This document shows positions 7,800 to 12,867 of a stretch of 12,867 nt of DNA, piece by piece. The position numbers and the translations under genes were made by a program. The stretch spans positions 1 through 12,867 of the forward strand of contig JAFTPY010000397.1 in assembly GCA_017463035.1 (NCBI GenBank), written 5' to 3'. Position 1 is the stretch's first letter; every line of letters starts with the position of its first letter. The notes beneath the pieces were generated by a model, which did not search any database, had not been told where the DNA came from, and was given only the letters and a program-made list of their open reading frames with translations. This DNA comes from Lachnospiraceae bacterium (GTDB lineage Bacteria > Bacillota > Clostridia > Lachnospirales > Lachnospiraceae).

Positions 7800-8759
7800 C
7801 TACCAAATACCACGTTCGCCCATTTTGCGTGAAATCCAGTTTGCAAGCAACAGGAAGAACACACAAACGATTGACTGGAAGAAGCCGATTGCCGTGGTAA
7901 GAGAGAACTTGAGACCCAAAATACCGTTTTTATATACAAAGGTCGATAATACTTCCGCCACATCCATAACCAGGTTGTTCTGTAACGCAAACGGACGGTC
8001 AAAGCCACTGCCCAGAATGTTACCCAGATTCATAATCAACAGGATAACAATGGTAGACTTAATGCCCGGCAATGTTACATGCCAAATCTTACGCCATCTT
8101 CCTGCACCGTCTACTTCCGCAGCTTCGTACAACTCAGGATTAATACCTGCGATAGCCGCAAGATAAACAATGGAATTCCAACCGAAGCTCTGCCAAATAC
8201 CTAAGAATATGTATGTAAATATCCAATGTATCGGTTCATCCAGAAAATGAACGGTTTCCATTCCCATGTTGTTCAGGAACATATTTACAAGACCGTTGCT
8301 CGGTGCAAACATCTGCAATGCCAATCCGCAAATAATAACCCAGGAAAGGAAGTGCGGCATATATGCGATAGTCTGAACCACACGCTTGAAACGCTTAAAT
8401 ACAAGTTCGTTCAAAATCAATGCGAAAATAATCGGAATGGAGAATCCGATCACCAAATCCAAAAGATTCAGCAAAATAGTATTACGCAGCGCATCCAAAA
8501 AATCCGGATTGGAAAATGCATCGATAAAGTATTCAAAGCCGAAGTTATCGGCCCAAGGCATTTCCCAAATACTCTTGTTAATTTTGTACTTTTTAAATGC
8601 AATCTGAATATACGACATCGGTGTGTATTTGAATATTCCCAAATACAACAACGGAAAAAGTAACATAACATAAAGCTGCCAGTACTTCTTCATGTAGGTT
8701 TTAAAGCCGACTTTCTTTTTAGGTACAACAACATCAGCTGTGCTTTTCTGTTTCTTCAT
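7800..8759 (-). CDS. ABC sugar transporter permease (LplB/YteP-like)
   Basis: This is the first gene of the operon. The product has about six membrane segments, a cytoplasmic N-terminus rich in lysine, and the EAA motif EAAEVDGAGRWRKIW followed by VTLPGIKST. The segments YMPHFLSWVIICGL and GSGFDRPFALQN are characteristic of LplB-type CUT1 permeases, and the C-terminus GERGIW fits. Two starts are possible: ATG at 8771 has a purine-rich GGAAGG with almost no spacing, while ATG at 8759, used here, has AAGGA eleven bases upstream and gives the usual MKKQK beginning (319 aa). The true start could therefore be four codons longer. The operon promoter lies within 65 bases upstream, next to operator-like sequences shared with the divergent AraC gene. 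Confidence 0.88.
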   Translation of the reverse strand: MKKQKSTADVVVPKKKVGFKTYMKKYWQLYVMLLFPLLYLGIFKYTPMSYIQIAFKKYKINKSIWEMPWADNFGFEYFIDAFSNPDFLDALRNTILLNLLDLVIGFSIPIIFALILNELVFKRFKRVVQTIAYMPHFLSWVIICGLALQMFAPSNGLVNMFLNNMGMETVHFLDEPIHWIFTYIFLGIWQSFGWNSIVYLAAIAGINPELYEAAEVDGAGRWRKIWHVTLPGIKSTIVILLIMNLGNILGSGFDRPFALQNNLVMDVAEVLSTFVYKNGILGLKFSLTTAIGFFQSIVCVFFLLLANWISRKMGERGIW

Positions 8760-8792
8760 AGCCACTACCATCCTTCCATTTTCATCTGTTTT

Positions 8793-8821
8793 ATTATATT
8801 ATGTAAGTGCTTACATTTGCC
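8793..8821 (-). promoter_or_regulatory. ABC operon promoter with near-cre palindrome
   Basis: On the - strand TATAAT (8793-8798) is a perfect -10. The -35 position (8816-8821, GGCAAA) is poor, as expected of an activator-dependent promoter. The spacer holds the palindrome ATGTAAGTGCTTACAT (8801-8816), two perfect 7-bp arms around TG. It differs from the CcpA catabolite-response consensus only in the central CG, so a CcpA or other LacI-family repressor is a plausible binder. Confidence 0.65.
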
Positions 8822-8857
8822 TGTCGCATATTGCTGAATCATATGTCGGATATTGCT
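8822..8857. promoter_or_regulatory. Paired direct repeats, likely AraC-family operator
   Basis: TGTCGCATATTGCT (8822-8835) and TGTCGGATATTGCT (8844-8857) match at 13 of 14 bases. Their 22-bp offset is about two helical turns, the arrangement expected for two AraC-family monomers on one DNA face. The proximal copy abuts the ABC operon -35 position, a class II activator position, and the distal copy ends 15 bp before the araC -35. Confidence 0.6.
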
Positions 8858-8872
8858 ACGAAAAGATGTATC

Positions 8873-8901
8873 TTGCAAGGAAAACAGGTCTGTGATACAA
8901 T
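8873..8901 (+). promoter_or_regulatory. Promoter of the AraC-family regulator gene
   Basis: TTGCAA (8873-8878), a 17-bp spacer, and TACAAT (8896-8901) give a good sigma-A promoter. Transcription would start near 8908, leaving a leader of about 97 bases. Confidence 0.6.
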
Positions 8902-8907
8902 GAAATA

Positions 8908-8952
8908 GTACATTTTTCCTAATAAACCCCTGTGCGTATTATGCAAATGTAC
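8908..8952 (+). repeat. Inverted repeat in the araC leader
   Basis: GTACATTT (8908-8915) and AAATGTAC (8945-8952) are perfect inverted repeats with 29 bases between them, at the predicted 5' end of the araC transcript. It could be an mRNA leader stem or an operator; nothing else in the sequence decides. Confidence 0.35.
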
Positions 8953-9004
8953 CAAATTCGAACAATTCACCACCACAAGATTCGATATACGGGAGGACTT
9001 AACT

Positions 9005-9928
9005 TTGAACCAATCGGAAATACCTTATTTTACGCAGGAAATCGTTGCAAATTTTCGCACCATGCAGGATAGAGAATATATCAGAAGAACCGTGACCGGT
9101 GAGTACGAGCCGGTAAATTTTCCGCCCAACTCCAGCTTTCGTTTTTGGGTAAATAAGGAATCAAGAGATTATGAGAATCATTGGCATGCTTCTACGGAAA
9201 TTATAGTTCCCATCGAGAACCGGATGATGGTACATGTCAAGCAGCAGGAGTACATTTTAAATCCGGGAGAAATTTTCGTTATTCCGGACGGAGAACTGCA
9301 TGACCTGATTTGTATCGAAGACGGCGTCCGGCTGGTGTTCCTGTTTAATTTGTCCGTATTACAGCCCATCAGCGGCTTTCCTTATCTGAATTCCACATTT
9401 TCACAGCCGGTTCTGATCCGGCCTACGGATGCCGTTTACAAAAAGGAAATGGAACTGCTGTACCGGATGTTCGAGGATTACTACCGTCAAAGCAGTCTGC
9501 GGGAGCTGATGATTTTTTCAAAAATGATTGATTTTCATGTGGAATATCAGGAAAATCATCCTCTGTTGACTTCCAGTATGCCGAAGCTGTACGAAAAAAG
9601 CGTTATGGACCGTTTGAATATGGTGTTTTTCTATATCAATCAACACTATACAGAGGACATCCCGTTGGAAAGAGCAGCGGAAATCGCTGGATTTTCCAAG
9701 TATCATTTTGCCAGAGTATTCAAAGAGTTTTCCGGGCAGACCTTTTTTGACTATTTGTGTTTGCAAAGACTAAAATCAGCGGAGCGGCTTTTGCTGATTC
9801 CGGATAAAGCGATTACGGACATTGCCTATCAGGCCGGCTTCGGCAGTATCTGCGCCTTTAACCGGGCCTTCAAAAAGAAAAATCATTGCACACCGTCGGA
9901 GTACCGGACAAGATGTACGGATGAGTAA
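9005..9928 (+). CDS. AraC-family transcriptional regulator (cupin + double HTH)
   Basis: The 307-aa protein has an N-terminal sugar-sensing cupin-like domain (about residues 40-120), recognisable by ENHWHASTEIIVPI (57-70), the glycine turn NPGEIFVIPDGELHDL (86-101) and regular strands. The C-terminal AraC DNA-binding domain has two helix-turn-helix units: LERAAEIAGFSKYHFARVFK (221-240) and ITDIAYQAGFGSICAFNRAFK (270-290), ending in TPSEYR. The start is TTG: GGAGG (8992-8996) lies eight bases before it, and the next in-frame ATG would remove 19 residues. Transcribed divergently from the sugar ABC operon, it is very likely that operon's activator, binding the direct repeats in the shared intergenic region when a sugar is present; this is inference from position and family. 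It is monocistronic, with a terminator behind it. Confidence 0.92.
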   Translation: MNQSEIPYFTQEIVANFRTMQDREYIRRTVTGEYEPVNFPPNSSFRFWVNKESRDYENHWHASTEIIVPIENRMMVHVKQQEYILNPGEIFVIPDGELHDLICIEDGVRLVFLFNLSVLQPISGFPYLNSTFSQPVLIRPTDAVYKKEMELLYRMFEDYYRQSSLRELMIFSKMIDFHVEYQENHPLLTSSMPKLYEKSVMDRLNMVFFYINQHYTEDIPLERAAEIAGFSKYHFARVFKEFSGQTFFDYLCLQRLKSAERLLLIPDKAITDIAYQAGFGSICAFNRAFKKKNHCTPSEYRTRCTDE

Positions 9929-9952
9929 ACGTTTTTCATGAATATAAATGCG

Positions 9953-10004
9953 GAACTCCCGATGCAACATCATGCTTCGGGAGTTCTACGTTCTGTTTTT
10001 ATTT
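9953..10004 (+). terminator. Terminator between convergent araC and XRE genes
   Basis: GAACTCCCGA (9953-9962) pairs perfectly with TCGGGAGTTC (9977-9986), with an inner GCA/TGC pairing. On the + strand the stem is followed by TTCTGTTTTTATTT. On the - strand it is followed by CGCATTTATATTC, so it may work less well for the facing gene too. Confidence 0.8.
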
Positions 10005-10025
10005 GATATTAGAAACCATTTTCCG

Positions 10026-10958
10026 TTACGAATTCTTGATTTGTTCGATTCTCTGCAGCGGATAGACACTCTCCAATTCCATATTAAATCCGTGTTCCTC
10101 CAACCAGACAAGGATTTCTTCAAACTGCTTAATAGCCTTTTCCTTCTCCCCCATAGACGCATACATTTCCGCCTTAGAATACAAATGAGAAATGCTAGAA
10201 TCCTTTGGAACCTTATCCCAATAGGAAATAGCTTCCTCATAGCGTCCCAGCTTGGCACATACGTTCCCTGCATCTTCGTATACCCATTCCTCTCCCCATT
10301 CTTCATCCGGGGCCGCAAGCGCAATTTCTATTTCTTTCCATGCCTCCTCTAACCGACCGGCTCCTTCCAGAGCCTGAGAATGGTATACGTGGGCCCAACG
10401 GGCATTCGGCTCCTCTTCACACCATTGTTTACTTTCGGCAACGGCATCCTCCGTACGTCCGAGAGAAAGCAAGTATTGCACAAGGTCACGATGAGCGGCA
10501 AGCCAGTAGCCACCACGTTGTTCCTTTCCCTCTTCCAACGCCCGTCTGTAATAGCGCATGGCAAGCTCTCGGTCTTTATACATCCGTATTCTGTGAAGTG
10601 CGGCATAGTCCAGATAATCTTGTATGTTCGCTTTTCCTGTCATAATCACTTCACGATATGCTTCCTCCGCACGCCTGAAGTCCTCATCCGTTCCGTTCTC
10701 AGCTTCATAGATGACCATAAGTTCACATCTGTCTGTCTCATATCCGGGATATTTTCTTTTCGGCACCCCTTGAAACAAGCTATCAATGGTTACCCCGAAA
10801 CACTCCGCTAATGCCGGCAACAAGGAAATATCCGGAGAGGTAAGCCCCTGCTCCCACTTTGATACCGCCTGTGCCGATACACCTAACAATTCACCAAGTG
10901 CTTCCTGAGACAAACGCTTCTGCAAACGAAGCGTTTTAATGTTTTCATTCATTGTCAT
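10026..10958 (-). CDS. XRE-family regulator with TPR-like C-terminal region
   Basis: The 310-aa product starts with an HTH_3 DNA-binding domain (about residues 4-64), including LSQEALGELLGVSAQAVSKW (16-35) and the family-typical SPDISLLPALAECFGV. From about residue 85 onward it is a run of helical hairpins resembling tetratricopeptide repeats, with AxxxYxxA-type spacing such as DYAALHRIRMYKDRELAMRYY and later GRYEEAISYWDKV and GEKEKAIKQFEEI. Such XRE-TPR proteins are common in Firmicutes and often sense a peptide or a partner protein. AAAGGAG ends eight bases before the chosen ATG. A 123-base gap with its own promoter separates it from the upstream ART-like gene, so it is probably transcribed independently. 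Target unknown; autoregulation is suggested by a dyad in its promoter. Confidence 0.85.
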   Translation of the reverse strand: MTMNENIKTLRLQKRLSQEALGELLGVSAQAVSKWEQGLTSPDISLLPALAECFGVTIDSLFQGVPKRKYPGYETDRCELMVIYEAENGTDEDFRRAEEAYREVIMTGKANIQDYLDYAALHRIRMYKDRELAMRYYRRALEEGKEQRGGYWLAAHRDLVQYLLSLGRTEDAVAESKQWCEEEPNARWAHVYHSQALEGAGRLEEAWKEIEIALAAPDEEWGEEWVYEDAGNVCAKLGRYEEAISYWDKVPKDSSISHLYSKAEMYASMGEKEKAIKQFEEILVWLEEHGFNMELESVYPLQRIEQIKNS

Positions 10959-10990
10959 AGGTATGACTCCTTTCTGCTTTTGATGAATTC

Positions 10991-11019
10991 AGTGTAGCAT
11001 TCCTTTACCGGAATCAGAA
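10991..11019 (-). promoter_or_regulatory. Promoter and dyad operator of the XRE-TPR gene
   Basis: On the - strand TGC-TACACT (-10 at 10991-10996) is an extended -10, with a weak TTCTGA -35 (11014-11019) at 17 bp. The spacer contains ATTCC-N6-GGAAT (10999-11014), a perfect dyad where a bound repressor would block RNA polymerase. A second small dyad, CAACC-GGA-GGTTG, lies at 11045-11057. Confidence 0.45.
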
Positions 11020-11081
11020 GCGAACAAACGGATTGTGTTTTCCTCAACCGGAGGTTGTATACGAACCTTTTATATCTTATC

Positions 11082-11684
11082 CTATTCGTCTTCATCAACC
11101 TTTTCCACTCTCTCCTGCGCCATCCTCCACACCGGTGCAAAATAGGTCTGATAGAACACTGCCTCCTCACAATCCGGCTGTTTAACGATACCGTTGTTGA
11201 CCAGTTTCTTCGCCATATATTCATATAAGTCCCGAATCCGTTCGGTCGCCACCTTTTCAAAGGAAATGACTTCCAGTTTTCCTTCCCTCTCGTACTTCAT
11301 CAGTTCCTCGTACACATCCGGAATAAACCGTACCTCCGCAATTTCAGCCTCTTTCCGGCTATACCACATATCCTCCCAGCCCTCTACTCGGGCAAAGTCT
11401 TCCGTATGATGAATGCAATACAAATAGCCGGACACCCCCTGATAAAAGGACTTTAACTGGTCCGGGAACTGCTCCTCATAATATACCTTCCCGTTCTTTA
11501 TAAAACAGGTCACATACTTTCCGGTTCTCTTATTATGTATCGCATCCCAAATATAAAAAAGGGCATAGACCGGATTCGCCGTCAAATATACCACCTTCGT
11601 GTCTTCGGTTTCGTGCAGCTTCGAGTTTGCATGTAACGTCTCAATGCCGGAAGCAAAAGAACCGTGAAATAAGTAATTTTCCAT
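11082..11684 (-). CDS. Hypothetical protein, possible ADP-ribosyltransferase (H-Y-E) fold
   Basis: The frame is open further upstream, but ATG at 11684 is chosen because GGGAG (11693-11697) lies eight bases before it; this gives 200 aa. The N-terminus reads YLFHGSFASGIETL (residues 4-17) and then VVYLTANPVYALFY (31-44). This spacing matches the first two motifs of diphtheria-toxin/PARP-type ADP-ribosyltransferases, HG(S/T)...GI..L and (V/I)Y.(T/A)....A.Y, giving His7 and Tyr33 as candidate NAD-binding residues. The third, glutamate-bearing motif is less clear; Glu114 in EAEIAEVRFIP is a guess. The rest has several strands (KYVTCFIKNGKVYYE) and a charged, helical C-terminus. I know of no named function for this family. 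It follows the unknown 187-aa gene by 25 bases, so the two form a pair; the partner could be an immunity or substrate protein. ART-like toxins and defence effectors are common in such clusters, but this is inference. Confidence 0.6.
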   Translation of the reverse strand: MENYLFHGSFASGIETLHANSKLHETEDTKVVYLTANPVYALFYIWDAIHNKRTGKYVTCFIKNGKVYYEEQFPDQLKSFYQGVSGYLYCIHHTEDFARVEGWEDMWYSRKEAEIAEVRFIPDVYEELMKYEREGKLEVISFEKVATERIRDLYEYMAKKLVNNGIVKQPDCEEAVFYQTYFAPVWRMAQERVEKVDEDE

Positions 11685-11709
11685 TTTGTCATCTCCCTCT
11701 ACAAACAAA

Positions 11710-12273
11710 TTACCTCATATTAATCTTCCTATAGCTTGCTAGTCTTCTTTTAAACTTAAATACCCTACGATTTCTTTTCGCATAACATTCATGAATTTCA
11801 GACTCTAACAAGCGCATTCCTCTAATCTCAGAATATCCTTTATCAAATAATATTTTCTTTTCCTTAATGAATTCCATGTGGTTATTTACAAATACGCTTA
11901 AATCCGTTAGTTTTTCACCGAAATCATATCGCCAATCCATAATCGGCATGTAGGTATCAATCGTCTTTAATACTTCAAAACATTCACTTAAGCCTTCTTC
12001 TATCCATGACAAACTGATACGGAACTCAATTACATTAATATACGAATCGTTAACCCCAACCAACATCTCTATTCCTTTATTAATCAAATAGCTCTTTCCC
12101 GACTTTGCCATTCTATTCTCTCGTTCCAAAATATCTATATTACACTCTACAAGATAATTAATTAAATCTTCTTCCGTAAGATTAGAGCTTTCTACCACAT
12201 GCCATCCACATTCAGAAGCCTCTATTCTCGCTTCAACAGGCAATATTCTAATATTACATACGTTCATTCCCAT
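11710..12273 (-). CDS. Hypothetical 187-aa protein, unknown function
   Basis: I do not recognise this family. The product has no signal peptide or membrane segment, looks mixed alpha/beta, and ends in a strongly basic tail (KRNRRVFKFKRRLASYRK) that could bind nucleic acid. The phrase AKSGKSY resembles a P-loop but lacks the upstream glycine and the preceding strand, so it is not claimed. GGAGG (12279-12283) is five bases before the first ATG; a second ATG two codons on has 11-base spacing and may be the real start. The gene is clearly AT-richer than the activase, ABC and regulator genes, which suggests separate origin. It lies 25 bases upstream of the ART-like gene on the same strand and faces away from hicAB across an 85-base control region. 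Confidence 0.75.
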   Translation of the reverse strand: MGMNVCNIRILPVEARIEASECGWHVVESSNLTEEDLINYLVECNIDILERENRMAKSGKSYLINKGIEMLVGVNDSYINVIEFRISLSWIEEGLSECFEVLKTIDTYMPIMDWRYDFGEKLTDLSVFVNNHMEFIKEKKILFDKGYSEIRGMRLLESEIHECYAKRNRRVFKFKRRLASYRKINMR

Positions 12274-12297
12274 ATTTTCCTCCTATCAATTCCCCTC

Positions 12298-12326
12298 TTG
12301 ACATACGTATTATTACGTATTATTAT
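12298..12326 (+). promoter_or_regulatory. hicAB promoter
   Basis: A perfect -35 TTGACA (12298-12303), 17-bp spacer and TATTAT (12321-12326, five of six -10 bases) form a near-consensus promoter. Transcription would start near 12333, leaving a leader of about 25 bases. Confidence 0.75.
12304..12323. repeat. Tandem 10-bp repeat within the hicAB promoter
   Basis: TACGTATTAT occurs twice head to tail (12304-12313 and 12314-12323), filling the spacer between -35 and -10. Each copy contains the palindrome TACGTA, and the copies are one helical turn apart. This is a natural site for the HicB or HicAB complex to repress its own promoter. Confidence 0.6.
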
Positions 12327-12329
12327 AAA

Positions 12330-12358
12330 ATTATAATACAGAAGGAGAATTATTACAA
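12330..12358 (-). promoter_or_regulatory. Candidate promoter for the leftward 187-aa/ART-like pair
   Basis: On the - strand TTGTAA (12353-12358), 17 bp, TATAAT (12330-12335). Its -10 lies three bases from the hicAB -10, so the two promoters interlock and could not both be occupied at once. The stretch is very AT-rich, so a chance match is possible. Confidence 0.45.
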
Positions 12359-12547
12359 TTGCCACTTACACCAAAGAAAACGATTTCTCTCTTGCAGAAA
12401 AATCACTTTGCCATTGTTAGTCAAAACGGTTCTCATGTAAAACTAATCAATTCTGAAACCGGCGTTCAAGTTATTGTTCCTCTCCACTGCAAGGATTTAA
12501 AGAAAGGCCTGGAACATGCTATTTTACGCCAAGCAGGATTAAAATAG
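12359..12547 (+). CDS. hicA: HicA mRNA interferase toxin
   Basis: The 62-aa protein fits the HicA (YcfA-like) family in length and motifs: MPLTPKKTISLLQKNHF at the N-terminus, the catalytic-histidine motif NGSH (His26), and VPLHCKDLKKGLEHAILRQAGL at the C-terminus. HicA adopts a double-stranded-RNA-binding-like fold and cleaves mRNA when not bound by HicB. The start is TTG, with AAGGAG (12342-12347) eleven bases upstream; no in-frame ATG could give the conserved N-terminus. A weak start may hold toxin synthesis down. The usual glycine before the first aromatic residue (KNGF in many members) is His here, a minor change. hicB follows after 24 bases. Confidence 0.92.
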   Translation: MPLTPKKTISLLQKNHFAIVSQNGSHVKLINSETGVQVIVPLHCKDLKKGLEHAILRQAGLK

Positions 12548-12571
12548 CCCACAATACAAGGAGGAAACTTT

Positions 12572-12826
12572 ATGAACACTCTTTTCTACTTTGCGTTATT
12601 TCATACCGCCCCGGAGGGCGGCTTCTGGGTATCCTTCCCGGATTTTCCGGAATGCTTCACCCAGGGAGAAACTTTAGAAGAAACCTACGCCATGGCTGTA
12701 GATGCCCTTGGACTTTGTGTCTCGGAGTACACCTCGAAAGACCTTCCGAAGGCCTCCCTTCCGTCCGATATCACCGTACCGGAAGGAGCCACTCTTGCCC
12801 TTGTCTCCCTTGACTTAGCTGCATAA
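12572..12826 (+). CDS. hicB: HicB antitoxin, C-terminal part cut off by in-frame stop
   Basis: The 84-aa product carries the HicB partial RNase H-like fold that blocks HicA: GGFWVSFPDFPECFTQG (16-32) and ETLEETYAMAVDALGL (33-48), followed by LPSDITVPEGATLALVSLDL. AAGGAGG (12558-12564) lies seven bases before ATG. Most HicB proteins of this type go on for about 50 more residues with a DNA-binding ribbon-helix-helix or HTH module that represses the operon. Here TAA (12824-12826) ends the frame, yet the next codons in the same frame still read as family sequence. The truncated protein may still neutralise HicA but would lack operator binding, so autoregulation should be lost or reduced. A sequencing error is the simplest alternative. 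Confidence 0.85.
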   Translation: MNTLFYFALFHTAPEGGFWVSFPDFPECFTQGETLEETYAMAVDALGLCVSEYTSKDLPKASLPSDITVPEGATLALVSLDLAA

Positions 12827-12867
12827 CGCCGTAAACACAACACCAAGGCGGTAAAGAAGACCCTTAG
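12827..12867 (+). pseudogene. In-frame continuation of hicB after the stop (runs off the window)
   Basis: In the same frame as hicB the bases after TAA encode RRKHNTKAVKKTL, which closely resembles the linker that opens the C-terminal domain of HicB (typically YRRK.(D/N).KAVKKTL before IP.WLN). The stop sits where the family usually has tyrosine, a change of one base from TAC or TAT. The rest is beyond the window. Confidence 0.6.

Noticed and set aside
9953..9986. Hairpin considered as a mobile-element end
   Set aside because: Its position between two convergent genes and the T-run on the + strand explain it as a terminator; no target duplication or transposase is present.
12121..12160. P-loop-like AKSGKSY in the 187-aa protein
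   Set aside because: It lacks the full GxxxxGK[ST] pattern, and no Walker B is evident.

Overview
The window looks like chromosomal DNA of an anaerobic Firmicute, most likely a Lachnospiraceae-type clostridium. The grounds are GGAGG-type ribosome binding sites before nearly every gene, two TTG starts, a very large activase/dehydratase fusion gene of the kind common in gut Clostridia, and a LplA/LplB/YtcP-type sugar ABC operon beside an AraC regulator. The genus is not determined. There are no rRNA or tRNA genes, CRISPR arrays or intact insertion sequences.

Layout, left to right. (1) 1-2945 (+) is the 3' two-thirds of a giant 2-hydroxyacyl-CoA dehydratase activase-like protein; its 5' end lies outside the window. 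(2) 3159-4526 (+) is a two-gene redox unit, a CcdA-like membrane electron carrier followed by a membrane-anchored TlpA/ResA-like thioredoxin, closed by a clear terminator. (3) 4594-5188 (+) holds a remnant of a DnaB-like helicase that keeps the Walker A motif but loses the rest of the ATPase; a perfect 10-bp dyad overlaps its promoter. (4) 5204-8759 (-) is a sugar (CUT1) ABC importer operon: LplB-type permease, YtcP-type permease, lipoprotein binding protein. It has no ATPase of its own, so it probably shares an MsmX-like ATPase encoded elsewhere. (5) 8760-9004 is a divergent control region with a near-cre palindrome in the operon promoter, two 14-bp direct repeats 22 bp apart next to its -35, and a good promoter for the AraC regulator gene at 9005-9928 (+).

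(6) The right end, 10026-12867, reads like an accessory or defence-type cluster. Leftward genes are an XRE-family regulator with TPR-like helices, a protein with a possible ADP-ribosyltransferase fold (HGS and VYLT motifs), and an AT-rich unknown 187-aa protein. The last two form a tight gene pair. Facing them is a HicA/HicB toxin-antitoxin pair driven by a near-consensus promoter that carries a tandem 10-bp repeat and interlocks with a promoter for the leftward pair. The HicB frame is broken by an in-frame TAA exactly where the family's C-terminal DNA-binding part should begin; family-like codons continue after the stop to the window edge.

The best candidates for something undescribed are the unknown-protein/ART-like pair sharing a control region with HicAB, and the truncated HicB. 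The regulatory architecture of the AraC/ABC intergenic region is the clearest testable mechanism. All functional names rest on motif recognition by eye; no database search was run.
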